DNA from: JAJYVT01 sp036796435
GTDB lineage: Bacteria; Actinomycetota; Acidimicrobiia; Acidimicrobiales; RAAP-2
Assembly: GCA_036796435.1 (NCBI GenBank)
Contig: DAIRCY010000036.1
Location: 1-23,322, forward strand
DNA: 23,322 nt
Reading direction: 5' to 3'
Shown here: in pieces, positions 7,333 to 14,692 of the stretch
Layout of the letters: each line of letters opens with the position of its first letter
How positions within the stretch are numbered: the first letter of the stretch is position 1
Program-made: the position numbers and the translations under genes
The notes under the pieces: model-generated
What the model saw: only the letters and a program-made list of their open reading frames with translations
Database searches by the model: none
Told to the model about the DNA's origin: nothing

Positions 7333-8138
7333 TGGCCGCCGCGACGACGACAGTCGGGCGCGACGGGGTCCGCCCGCTCTGGCTGCGTTCGTTCGGGTAC
7401 TGGGCGTTCCAGTACAAGCGGACGTGGCGCAGCTCGATGACGGTCAGCTTCCTCGAGCCGCTCCTGTACCTCGCCGCGATGGGCATCGGTCTCGGCACGC
7501 TCGTCGACCACCACGTCCACCAGGTGCAGGGGGTGAGCTACCTCACCTTCGTCGGGCCGGGGCTCCTCGCCTCGGCGACGATGCAGGTGGGGGTGAGCGA
7601 GTCGACGTACCCGGTGATGGGCGCGATCAAGTGGGTGAAGACGTACCACGCGATGCTCGCCACGCCGTTGCGGGTGGTCGACGTGCTGCGCGGGCACCTC
7701 GCGTGGATCGTCCTGCGGCTCACGATGGTGTCGGGGATCTTCCTCGCCATCCTCGCCGCCTTCGGCCTCGTCCATTCGTGGGAGGCGGCCTTCGCGCTGC
7801 CCGGCGGAATCCTCACCGGTCTCGCGTTCTCCACGCCGATCGTCGCGTTCGCCGCGACCCAGGAGAAGGACGCCGCCTTCGCTGTGATCTACCGGTTCGG
7901 CGTGGTGCCGCTTTTCCTCTTCTCGGGGATCTTCTTCCCGATCACGAGGCTCCCGGGATGGCTCCAGCCCCTCGCCTGGGCGACGCCGCTGTACCACGGG
8001 GTGGCGATGTGCCGCTCGTTCGTGCTCGGCGACGCATCCGTCGGGGCGTCGGTGGGCCACTTTGCCTACCTGCTGGCGTTGATCGTCGCCGGGTACGTCG
8101 TCGCCACCTATACGTACCGCCGGCGGCTCGTCGTATGA
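7332..8138 (+). CDS. ABC-2 type exporter permease 1
   Basis: The product has 268 residues with about six membrane helices. A short cytosolic N terminus ends in RSFGYWAFQYKRTWRSS, followed by FLEPLLYLAAMGIGLGTLV and YLTFVGPGLLASATMQ, the standard start of ABC2_membrane proteins. FLFSGIFFPITRLPGWLQPLAWATPLYHGV is the conserved ABC-2 segment near the C terminus. The start ATG overlaps the ATPase stop (TGATG), which fixes it. It forms a heterodimer candidate with the permease starting 13 nt after its stop. Confidence 0.92.
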   Translation: MAAATTTVGRDGVRPLWLRSFGYWAFQYKRTWRSSMTVSFLEPLLYLAAMGIGLGTLVDHHVHQVQGVSYLTFVGPGLLASATMQVGVSESTYPVMGAIKWVKTYHAMLATPLRVVDVLRGHLAWIVLRLTMVSGIFLAILAAFGLVHSWEAAFALPGGILTGLAFSTPIVAFAATQEKDAAFAVIYRFGVVPLFLFSGIFFPITRLPGWLQPLAWATPLYHGVAMCRSFVLGDASVGASVGHFAYLLALIVAGYVVATYTYRRRLVV

Positions 8139-8151
8139 GGGCGAGGGCCAC

Positions 8152-9015
8152 ATGAGCGGGGAGCGTCTCGTGGGCGCGAGCGTCGACGGCCTTCCCGTCG
8201 CGCCGCCCTCCTCGCGCGGGACCGTGCTGCGGATCACGCCGGGTGCGCTCGTCGGAAGCCGTCGCGCGCTGCACGTCGTCGAGCGGAACGTCTACGTCTA
8301 CCGGCGCGGCTGGATCTTCCTCGTCTCGGGGTTCTTCGAGCCTTTCTTCTACCTGCTGTCGATCGGGATCGGCATGAGCGCCCTCGTCGGCCCGCTCCAC
8401 GTCGGCGGAGAGCTCGTCGCGTACCCGGTGTTCGTCGCGCCCGGGCTGCTCGCCTCCTCGGCGATGACCGGTGCGCTGTTCGATTCGACGTTCAACCTGT
8501 TCCACAAGCTCAAGTTCGCGCACACCTACGAGTCGGTCCTCTCGACGCCGCTCGGCGTCTCCGACGTCGCCACCGGCGAGATGGGCTGGTCGCTCATGCG
8601 CGCGGGCCTCTACTCCCTCTCGTTCCTGTGCGTGATGGCGGCACTCGGCTACGTGGGAACGGGCTGGGCGGTGCTCTGCTACCCCGAAGCACTCCTCGTC
8701 GCGTTCGCGTTCTCGGCCGTCGGGATGACCGTCACCACCTACATGCGCAGCTGGCAGGACTTCGACATGGTGCTGCTCGCCATCGTGCCGATGTTCCTCT
8801 TCTCGGCGACCTTCTATCCGCTGACGGTCTACCCGGGCTGGCTGCAGGAGGTCGTGCGGTTCACGCCGCTCTACCAGGGCGTGGCGCTCCTGCGGGGCAC
8901 CGACCTCGGCATCTTCGACTGGGCCATGGCCGGCCACGCCGCCTACCTGGCGGTGCTCGGGCTCGCCGGCCTCGTGGCCACGGGCAGGCGGCTCGGGGCG
9001 CTCCTCCTCCCCTGA
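8152..9015 (+). CDS. ABC-2 type exporter permease 2
   Basis: The product has 287 residues and is a paralogue of the preceding permease. It shares the order VSGFFEPFFYLLSIGIGMSALV, VFVAPGLLASSAMTG and MFLFSATFYPLTVYPGWLQEVVRFTPLYQGV. A longer cytosolic leader (about 45 residues) precedes helix 1. ATG at 8152 follows a purine-rich GAGGG element. With the ATPase and permease 1 it would form an asymmetric exporter: one ATPase gene, two different permeases. The last codons (LLLP-stop) lie inside the first copy of a 16-bp tandem repeat, so the C terminus has been shaped or could be altered by repeat slippage. Confidence 0.92.
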   Translation: MSGERLVGASVDGLPVAPPSSRGTVLRITPGALVGSRRALHVVERNVYVYRRGWIFLVSGFFEPFFYLLSIGIGMSALVGPLHVGGELVAYPVFVAPGLLASSAMTGALFDSTFNLFHKLKFAHTYESVLSTPLGVSDVATGEMGWSLMRAGLYSLSFLCVMAALGYVGTGWAVLCYPEALLVAFAFSAVGMTVTTYMRSWQDFDMVLLAIVPMFLFSATFYPLTVYPGWLQEVVRFTPLYQGVALLRGTDLGIFDWAMAGHAAYLAVLGLAGLVATGRRLGALLLP

Positions 9016-9057
9016 GCTCCTCCTCCCCTGAGCTCCCCCTCCCCTGAGCTCCTCGCC
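9001..9057 (+). repeat. 16-bp tandem repeat across the permease stop codon
   Basis: The unit ctcctcctcccctgag is present at 9001-9016 and 9017-9032, with one change at 9033-9048, plus a partial copy to 9057. The stop codon (9013-9015) is in copy 1. The unit is not a multiple of three, in contrast to the repeats inside coding regions of this window. Confidence 0.9.
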
Positions 9058-9092
9058 AGCCTCGGTTCGCGCCGGGCGCGAGCGGCGGCTGG

Positions 9093-9098
9093 TACCGT
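9093..9098 (+). promoter_or_regulatory. Possible -10 element TACCGT of the MFS gene
   Basis: TACCGT ends 9 nt before the ATG at 9108; no Shine-Dalgarno site is present. It would give a leaderless or nearly leaderless mRNA. Confidence 0.4.
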
Positions 9099-9107
9099 CG
9101 ATCGATC

Positions 9108-10991
9108 ATGCTCGACCAGCCAGCCGCGGCGCGCGCCGATGGAGGTTCCGAGGCGGCCCACAAGGACCGGTACAAGTGGATCGCCCTCTCGAACACCACG
9201 CTCGGCATGCTGATGGCGACCATCAACTCGTCGATCATCCTCATCGCGCTCCCGGACATCTTCCGCGGCATCAAGCTCACAGCGCTCGCGCCGGGGAACA
9301 CGAGCTACCTGCTGTGGATGTTGATGGGCTTCATGGTGTGCACGGCCGTGCTGCTGGTCAGCTTCGGCCGCATCGGCGACATGTACGGCCGGGTGAAGAT
9401 GTACACCCTCGGCTTCGCCGTGTTCTCGGTGTTCTCCATCCTCCTCTCGGTGACCTGGATGCACGGCTCTTCGGGCGCGCTCTGGCTCATCTTCATGCGC
9501 GTCGGCCAGGGCATCGGCGGGGCGATGGTCTTCGCCAATGCGGCGCCGATCCTCACCGACTCCTTCCCGCAGAACCAGCGCGGCCTCGCCCTCGGCATCA
9601 ACAGCGTCGCGGCGATCGCCGGCTCCTTCATCGGGCTCGTGCTCGGTGGCATCCTCGCTCCCGTCGAGTGGCGTCTCGTCTTCCTCGTGTCGGTGCCGGT
9701 GGGGATTCTCGGCACGATCTGGGCCGGTCTCAAGCTCCGTGAGGTCGGCGAGCGGCACGCGACGAAGATCGACTGGTGGGGCAACCTGACCTTCGCCGTC
9801 GGGCTCGTGTTGCTGCTCGTCGGCATCACCTACGGGATCATCCCCTACGGCCATTCCACGATGGGATGGGCGAACCCCAAGGTCGACGCCGCGCTCGGCG
9901 GCGGCGCGCTGCTGCTCGGGATCTTCATGGTCGTCGAGCGACGGGTCGCGAGCCCGATGTTCAACCTGTCGCTCTTCCGCATCCGCGCCTTCGCCTTCGG
10001 GAACCTGGCGACCTTGTTGGCTGCGATCGGCCGAGGCGGGCTCATGTTCATCCTCATCATCTGGCTGCAGGGTGTGTGGCTGCCCCTGCACGGGTTCAGC
10101 TTCGTCAACACGCCGCTTTGGGCGGGGATCTACATGCTCCCGCTCACCGGGGGTTTCCTCGTCGCCGGCCCGCTGTCGGGCGTGCTGTCCGACCGCTTCG
10201 GTGCCCGCCCGTTCGCCTCGGGAGGGATGGTGGTCTGCGCGGTGAGCTTCGTCCTCCTCGAGATCCTGCCCGTCGACTTCTCCTACGTGCTCTTCGCGCT
10301 CCTGCTCCTGCTCATGGGGCTCGGCATGGGCATCTTCTCGTCGCCGAACCTGGCCGGGGTGATGAACAGCCTCCCGGCAGACCGGCGCGGCGTCGGCGCG
10401 GGGATGCTCACGACGTTCCAGAACTCCTCGATGGTGCTCTCCATCGGCGTGTTCTTCACGCTGATCATCCTCGGCCTGGCGAGCACGCTTCCCCACAGCC
10501 TCGAGTCGGGCCTCGTCGCCCAGGGCGTCCCCCACGCCGACGCAGCGCGGGCAGCGGCACTTCCCCCCGTCGCGAGCCTCTTCGCGGCCTTCCTCGGGTA
10601 CAACCCGATCCGTACGCTCCTCGGGCCGGGGATCGCGCGCGTCCCGGCCGCCAAGGTGCCGTACCTCACGGGCCGCAGCTTCTTCCCGAAGCTGATCGCC
10701 GGGCCGTTCCACCACGGGCTCATCGAGGCGTTCACGTTCGCGGCGGCCGCCTGCCTGGTCGCTGCGGGTGCGTCCTGGCTCCGGGGCGGCAAGTACCACT
10801 ACGGCGACGAGCTGTCCGCGCTGCCTGTCACGGTGCCCGCGCAAGGCCCCGCCGATGCGGTCGCGACAGCCGTTGCCGAACACGGCGGAGACGGCGTCCG
10901 CACCGGCGCCGGTGGCCGTGACAGGGCGGCGAGCGGGGCCGGGAGGGCGAACGGGGCCGGGGCGACCGAGCCGGTGCGCCGGACCGAGTGA
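9108..10991 (+). CDS. DHA2-type MFS drug/proton antiporter
   Basis: The product has 627 residues with about 14 membrane helices. Visible signatures: LMATINSSIILIALPDI (about 35-51, the DHA2 motif in helix 1), FGRIGDMYGR (86-95, MFS motif A in loop 2-3), RVGQGIGGAMVFANAAPILTD, and GINSVAAIAGSFIGLVLGG (antiporter motif C in helix 5). These place it with EmrB/QacA-like 14-helix exporters of drugs or amphiphiles. A large extracytoplasmic segment (about 460-535, containing PHADAARAAALPP and GPGIARVPAAKVPYLTGRSFFPK) lies before the last helix, and a Gly/Ala-rich cytosolic tail of about 60 residues ends the protein. It follows the ABC exporter in the same direction, but its own possible -10 and the repeat between them suggest separate transcription. 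Confidence 0.93.
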   Translation: MLDQPAAARADGGSEAAHKDRYKWIALSNTTLGMLMATINSSIILIALPDIFRGIKLTALAPGNTSYLLWMLMGFMVCTAVLLVSFGRIGDMYGRVKMYTLGFAVFSVFSILLSVTWMHGSSGALWLIFMRVGQGIGGAMVFANAAPILTDSFPQNQRGLALGINSVAAIAGSFIGLVLGGILAPVEWRLVFLVSVPVGILGTIWAGLKLREVGERHATKIDWWGNLTFAVGLVLLLVGITYGIIPYGHSTMGWANPKVDAALGGGALLLGIFMVVERRVASPMFNLSLFRIRAFAFGNLATLLAAIGRGGLMFILIIWLQGVWLPLHGFSFVNTPLWAGIYMLPLTGGFLVAGPLSGVLSDRFGARPFASGGMVVCAVSFVLLEILPVDFSYVLFALLLLLMGLGMGIFSSPNLAGVMNSLPADRRGVGAGMLTTFQNSSMVLSIGVFFTLIILGLASTLPHSLESGLVAQGVPHADAARAAALPPVASLFAAFLGYNPIRTLLGPGIARVPAAKVPYLTGRSFFPKLIAGPFHHGLIEAFTFAAAACLVAAGASWLRGGKYHYGDELSALPVTVPAQGPADAVATAVAEHGGDGVRTGAGGRDRAASGAGRANGAGATEPVRRTE

Positions 10992-11010
10992 TTTTCGCCC
11001 GCCCGGGCGT

Positions 11011-11028
11011 CCTCCGGCGCGGCGGAGG
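11011..11028 (+). terminator. Stem-loop downstream of the MFS gene
   Basis: cctccg (11011-11016) pairs with cggagg (11023-11028) around a 6-nt loop. It lies 20 nt after the MFS stop and just before the next promoter. No T-tract is present. Confidence 0.35.
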
Positions 11029-11056
11029 AGGGGTACCAATGGCGGGGAGCCCGGCG

Positions 11057-11062
11057 TAGAAT
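11057..11062 (+). promoter_or_regulatory. Putative -10 element TAGAAT of the DUF1707 gene
   Basis: TAGAAT is close to the sigma-70 consensus TATAAT and ends exactly 7 nt before the GTG start at 11070, the spacing expected for transcription starting at the first base of the start codon. No Shine-Dalgarno site is visible. Confidence 0.6.
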
Positions 11063-11069
11063 TCGGCGA

Positions 11070-11684
11070 GTGATCGACCTCGGGTTGGCGATCCTCGTGG
11101 GGTTCTCCCCGATTCTGCTGCTCCTGCTTCTCCTCGCGGCCCTCGAAGGGACCTTCGAATGCCGCGGTCTGCGGGGACGTCGCCTTCCGCCCCTCACCCC
11201 GTTCGTCTTCGTCACCGGAAGCAATGGCGCCACATCGAGAAGCGAGAACGCCGGTCCTCCGTTGCCGGTCCTGGCCTCGGACCGCGAGCGCGACGGCGCA
11301 CTTCGGTCGATCTCCTTCGCCGTCGGCGAGGGGAGGCTGAGTCTCGAGGAGGCCGAGCAGCGCATCGATTCGGTCCTGCGCAGCCGGCATCGTCACGAGC
11401 TCAGCGAGCTGCTCGGGGACCTGCCGGCGCGGCCGGGGGGACCGGCGCGGCCGAGGGAATCGGAGCGATCGGAGCGACCGGACGATGAGATGGCCGAGAC
11501 CGTCGGTGCACCGGACGCGGCGCCGTGGCGCCCGGGCCTGCTCGTGATCGCGCTCGTCGCGCTCATCGTCGCGGTGACGGTCCAGCTCGCAGCCGGGGTG
11601 TGGGAGCTCTGGCCGATCGCCCTCGCCCCCTGCGCGCTGTGGAGGAGCAGTCCGCGCGCGGCGCGCCCCCGCCGGCGGCGCTGA
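11070..11684 (+). CDS. Membrane protein with a DUF1707 domain
   Basis: The product has 204 residues. One membrane helix is at about 4-26; residues 69-119 (ASDRERDGALRSISFAVGEGRLSLEEAEQRIDSVLRSRHRHELSELLGDLPA, described here by its ends ASDRERD and LLGDLP) match the DUF1707 pattern of actinobacterial proteins, a short helical domain normally found next to membrane helices. Two further helices follow at about 155-176 and 178-192. The tail is Arg-rich. Between DUF1707 and the second helix is a charged linker built from an 18-bp duplication (11424-11459) and a 9-bp duplication (11460-11477). The GTG start is supported by TAGAAT 7 nt upstream. The function of DUF1707 proteins is not established. 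Confidence 0.8.
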   Translation: MIDLGLAILVGFSPILLLLLLLAALEGTFECRGLRGRRLPPLTPFVFVTGSNGATSRSENAGPPLPVLASDRERDGALRSISFAVGEGRLSLEEAEQRIDSVLRSRHRHELSELLGDLPARPGGPARPRESERSERPDDEMAETVGAPDAAPWRPGLLVIALVALIVAVTVQLAAGVWELWPIALAPCALWRSSPRAARPRRRR

Positions 11685-11722
11685 CCTCACGCGATCGGAC
11701 GCATCCTCCCTCGGAGAGGGCA

Positions 11723-11763
11723 TGCAACGCCAGTAGTAATTGCAACGCCCGTGACTCAACGGG
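11723..11763 (+). promoter_or_regulatory. Direct repeat TGCAACGCC and small hairpin upstream of a membrane gene
   Basis: tgcaacgcc occurs at 11723-11731 and 11741-11749, 18 bp apart. An overlapping stem cccgt/acggg (11748-11752 with 11759-11763) follows. A related ttgcaa occurs again between the ribosome binding site and start codon at 11852. This could be an operator or leader element in the 167-bp spacer. Confidence 0.3.
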
Positions 11764-11851
11764 TTTGGGCGGCCCGCTACGGGGGGTACGTCGCGCGCAG
11801 ACCGCCAACCCGCGGCGAGCGCGGATCTCGCCGCAACCCTAGGAGGTTGCA

Positions 11852-12835
11852 ATGTCTTCTGTGGCGAGGCAAAACCCGACAGCAGCTCCGGGCCAGACGG
11901 CCACGGGACGCCCGCGCCTGGTTCCCGCCCAGGGCGTCATCGCGACACGCCCCTCCGTCCCGCTGAGCGTGATCCTCCTGGGACTGGTGGCGATGATCGT
12001 CGCGGCATGGGGAGCGGCTGCGCCGTTTGCCGGCCCCGACTTCGGCTTCGTCGCCGATCGAGCGGTCGCATGGCAGTGGTCCGTGACCAGCGCGTGCCTC
12101 GCGCTCGGCCCCGGCGCCCTCGCGTTCCTCGCGTCGGTGATCGTCGTGGCGGCCGCCACCCGGGCGTCCTACGCGCGGCGCGCCGACCTCTGGCTCCTCG
12201 GGCTGGTGGTGACGTTGTGTGGCGCCTGGTTCGTGGTGGGTCAGTACGTGTGGCCCGTGATCTACGGGACGCTCTTCATTGCGCCGTCGAACGCGAACCA
12301 CTTCATGTGGAAGGAGCTCGCATTCGCGATCGGGCCGGGCGTCATCCTGGTCTTCTGCGGCGCCGTCTTCATGGGATGGGCCGTGCGCCGGCAGCTGGCG
12401 CTCGTCGCCGACCGCTACCCGCGCGCGGCCGGCGCCGGTGAAGGTGCGGTCGGGACCGGGACGACCACCGTTCCGAGGACCGTGGGGCCCGTTGCGCCCG
12501 TTGCGGGCAACGCGGGGACGATGGCGCCACCCGCCACGACCACACGGACTGGGACCCTGGCCACCGAGCGGCCTGCCGGGACAGGTGCGACGACAGGCGC
12601 GGTGGGGGAGGGAACAGGTGCGACCACCGGCGCAGTGGCGCCGACCACCACCTCCGGTACAGGCGCCGTCCAAGGTGCCACAGGGACGCTTACGCATCCA
12701 ACAGGGACGCTGGCGCACCCCACAGGCACGATCGAGAGGCCGACAGGCACTGTGGAGCAGCCGACAGGGGTCGTCGAGCAGCGGACACCCACCGTCATAC
12801 GGCGGGCGCCCGGCGAGGTGCCGCCTCCGGCATAG
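11852..12835 (+). CDS. Four-helix membrane protein with Thr/Gly/Pro repeat tail
   Basis: The product has 327 residues; the family is not recognised. A polar leader (1-34) precedes four likely membrane helices (about 37-58, 76-102, 112-134 and 155-177), with WKELAFAIGPGVILVFCGAVFMGW in the last. From residue 190 on the protein is low-complexity, rich in Thr, Gly, Ala, Val and Pro, and from about 277 it is a near-regular heptad, PTGTLxH/PTGTxEx, encoded by a 21-bp period (about 12680-12800). The tail lacks Cys and aromatic residues and could extend through the cell wall or act as a spacer. The start is secure: AGGAGG at 11841-11846 lies 5 nt before ATG. A strong stem-loop follows the gene. Confidence 0.75.
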   Translation: MSSVARQNPTAAPGQTATGRPRLVPAQGVIATRPSVPLSVILLGLVAMIVAAWGAAAPFAGPDFGFVADRAVAWQWSVTSACLALGPGALAFLASVIVVAAATRASYARRADLWLLGLVVTLCGAWFVVGQYVWPVIYGTLFIAPSNANHFMWKELAFAIGPGVILVFCGAVFMGWAVRRQLALVADRYPRAAGAGEGAVGTGTTTVPRTVGPVAPVAGNAGTMAPPATTTRTGTLATERPAGTGATTGAVGEGTGATTGAVAPTTTSGTGAVQGATGTLTHPTGTLAHPTGTIERPTGTVEQPTGVVEQRTPTVIRRAPGEVPPPA

Positions 12836-12868
12836 GCCGCCGGCTGCACTCGAAACCAAGCGAGCACG

Positions 12869-12896
12869 GCGCCGCGGTGGGCCCCCACCGCGGCGC
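12869..12896 (+). terminator. Strong GC stem-loop terminator
   Basis: gcgccgcggtggg (12869-12881) pairs perfectly with the segment ending at 12896 over 13 bp, with a minimal loop. It lies 33 nt after the stop codon of the repeat-tail membrane gene. No T-tract follows, as is usual for high-GC actinobacteria. Confidence 0.75.
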
Positions 12897-13031
12897 TGGC
12901 GCGTGATGGGGGCGGTGCGTGCTGGGAGCGCGGCACTCGGGGATGCTTCCGGAAGGTCGAGGCACGCGGGCGCCGCGCAGGAGCAGGTGGCGATCCGGCG
13001 GTTTGTGCCACGGATCGGCTCCTCATGATGT

Positions 13032-14009
13032 TCAAGTCGGGGTGCTGGACTGCTCCCAGGCTTGGCGGATCGAGGCCGGGATCCTTCCGCGCTCTGGGAC
13101 CGGGAGCCCCTGTGCTCGCGCCCACGCCCGGATCTCCGCGGGCATTGGTCCGTTCCCGTGCTGAGGTGGATGATCGGGCAGGAGGTGGGCGCCCATCCGC
13201 TCGATCGCGGCGGTCTCGGCAGCGGCCCACACGTAGGCAGTGGCAAGGTAGCGGTAGGTCCATTCTTCGGAGAGTGCGCGCGTCTCGCAGAAGACGATGG
13301 GGATGCTGGGCCAGCGGATCTGGCATTCGGCGATCCCGTCGGCGACGACGGCCGGGCGGACCCGATCCTGCTTGAAGATCTGCGAGTAGCGGTCTTCGAC
13401 GACGACCCCGGCGCGCGGCACGGTGGCGAGCTCCCCCAGGGCGTAGCGCAACCGGCCGCTGGTCAGGCTGGAGATGAGGTCGGCCAGGGACTTGCGCTCC
13501 ACCGCGGCGACGAGCGTCCCGTCGAGGACGATCCCGTAATCGCCGCAGGGAAGCGCCCGCTTGGTCGTGCGCACCTGTTGGGCGGCGAAGCGGTAGGCGT
13601 AGAGTTCGTGGGCATCGACGGTGATCTCCAGGGCCGCGATGCCTGCGGCTCGGGCGGACGGGAGGCTGACGGAAGGGCGAGCTTGCTTGCGCGTGCGCGG
13701 TGACTGCCAGAACACCGCGTCGCGCCCCCGGGCGGTGGTGAACACCAGCTGGGAGCGGTTCTCCCGCGACCGGGCAGCCACCAGATCGATCGCCGCCCCG
13801 CGCCGGGCACATGCGCGCAGCGGCACCCGCTCGACGAGCTCGGGGGTCTCGGGCCACTCGTCTGGCGGCACGGGATAGCAGTAGAGGGCCTTCGTGCGCG
13901 GCCAGGTGCCCGAGGTGCGCAGCACGAGGCCCTCGCCGAGCGGCACGCGCATGAGGTAGGCGAGGCTGGAGTCGGGGTCAGGGTTGGCTGCGATCAGCAG
14001 TTCCTTCAT
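13032..14009 (-). CDS. ERCC4-type nuclease fused to an Lsr2-like DNA-binding domain
   Basis: The product has 325 residues. The N-terminal region (1-125) is a conserved-looking module with TWPRTKALYCYPVPPDEWP, CARRGAAIDLVAARSRENRSQ and GRDAVFWQSPRTRKQARPS. Residues about 127-275 form an ERCC4/XPF nuclease domain: VDAHELYAYRF, then GDY (156-158) and VERKSLADLI (170-179), the GDXnERKX3D active-site signature with Glu171, Arg172, Lys173 and Asp177. The C-terminal MPAEIRAWARAQGLPVPERGRIPASIRQAWEQ segment (289-320) matches the Lsr2 DNA-binding domain, including the RGR (307-309) that inserts into the minor groove of AT-rich DNA. A structure-specific or AT-targeted DNA endonuclease is inferred. It stands alone between terminator-like sequences; ATG at 14007-14009 has no clear Shine-Dalgarno site. 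Confidence 0.85.
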   Translation of the reverse strand: MKELLIAANPDPDSSLAYLMRVPLGEGLVLRTSGTWPRTKALYCYPVPPDEWPETPELVERVPLRACARRGAAIDLVAARSRENRSQLVFTTARGRDAVFWQSPRTRKQARPSVSLPSARAAGIAALEITVDAHELYAYRFAAQQVRTTKRALPCGDYGIVLDGTLVAAVERKSLADLISSLTSGRLRYALGELATVPRAGVVVEDRYSQIFKQDRVRPAVVADGIAECQIRWPSIPIVFCETRALSEEWTYRYLATAYVWAAAETAAIERMGAHLLPDHPPQHGNGPMPAEIRAWARAQGLPVPERGRIPASIRQAWEQSSTPT

Positions 14010-14174
14010 GGCGAGTACCAGTCAACCAGTGCCGGCCCTTCGCTTCACGCTCCGTCCTGCCCGGCGCTCGTCGTGGCCGATGTACGCCGCCGTGTCCGGG
14101 GGAGGCCGGGCACGAACTCTCCGGGGTCTTCCGTCCGTAGCCGGGCGAGGGGGGCGACGCAGCCCGGGTGAGAG

Positions 14175-14645
14175 TCAGCGGAGCGGCAGCTTGTAGCCGA
14201 CGTGCGAAGGGACGAACCCCATCCGCTCCCAGAACCGGTGCGCGTCACGCCGTTCGTTGTTGCTCGTGAGCTGGACCCGGTGGCAACCGAGCGCACGGGC
14301 CCGCTCGATCGCGGCCTCGACGAGCGCGGCGCCGATCCCGTTCCCGCGCCGGTCCGGCCGCACGTGGACCGACTCGAGCTCGGCGCACCACGCGCCGCGC
14401 ATCTGGATGTGGCGGAACACGATGAATTGCGCGACGCCGACGACCTCCCCGTCTTCTTCGGCCACGAGGACGTCGGAGGGCGTCAGTTGTGCGTCGGCGA
14501 GGGCGGCCCGGTACGGCTCGAGGGCGCGGTTGAGCGGCTCGACCTTGCGCATCGCGCANNNNNNNNNNCCCTCGACGAGGGAGCCGGCGGCGAGGCACGC
14601 GACGATGGACGCGAGGTCGCCGGGGGCGGCGCTGCGGACGATCAC
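14175..14645 (-). CDS. GNAT family N-acetyltransferase (interrupted by a gap)
   Basis: Acetyl-CoA-dependent N-acetyltransferase; substrate unknown. The N terminus begins VIVRSAAPGDLASIVACLAAGS, the usual GNAT beta1-alpha1 start. After the gap come EDGEVVGVAQFIVFRH, AELESVHVRPDRRGNGIGAALVEAA (motif A, the pyrophosphate-binding RRGNGIG turn), and LTSNNERRDAHRFWERMGFVPSHVGYKLPL. Length is about 150 residues, normal for the family. GTG at 14643-14645 is chosen because it starts just before the first beta strand; the frame is open upstream but would overlap the aldehyde dehydrogenase stop region. The gap at 14559-14568 keeps the frame, yet adds about 11 residues compared with expected spacing. The gene follows the aldehyde dehydrogenase gene in the same direction, 47 nt downstream. 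Confidence 0.82.
   Translation of the reverse strand: MIVRSAAPGDLASIVACLAAGSLVEXXXXCAMRKVEPLNRALEPYRAALADAQLTPSDVLVAEEDGEVVGVAQFIVFRHIQMRGAWCAELESVHVRPDRRGNGIGAALVEAAIERARALGCHRVQLTSNNERRDAHRFWERMGFVPSHVGYKLPLR
14559..14568. other. Assembly gap (10 N) inside the GNAT gene
   Basis: Ten N of nominal size. An inverted repeat tgcgc-atc-gcgca (14546-14558) ends at the gap edge, and a 6-bp direct repeat (gtcgag in the coding sense) lies on each side. Confidence 0.95.
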
Positions 14646-14692
14646 GTCGGCGGACGCCTTCTGAGGTTCGGCGGGGAGGGGCGGAGGGGCGC

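Noticed and set aside
8943..11852. A 969-codon frame antisense to the MFS gene
   Set aside because: It has Arg/Glu/His/Asp-rich sequence with no domain, typical of the antisense frame of a GC-rich membrane-protein gene. The sense strand has clear MFS motifs.
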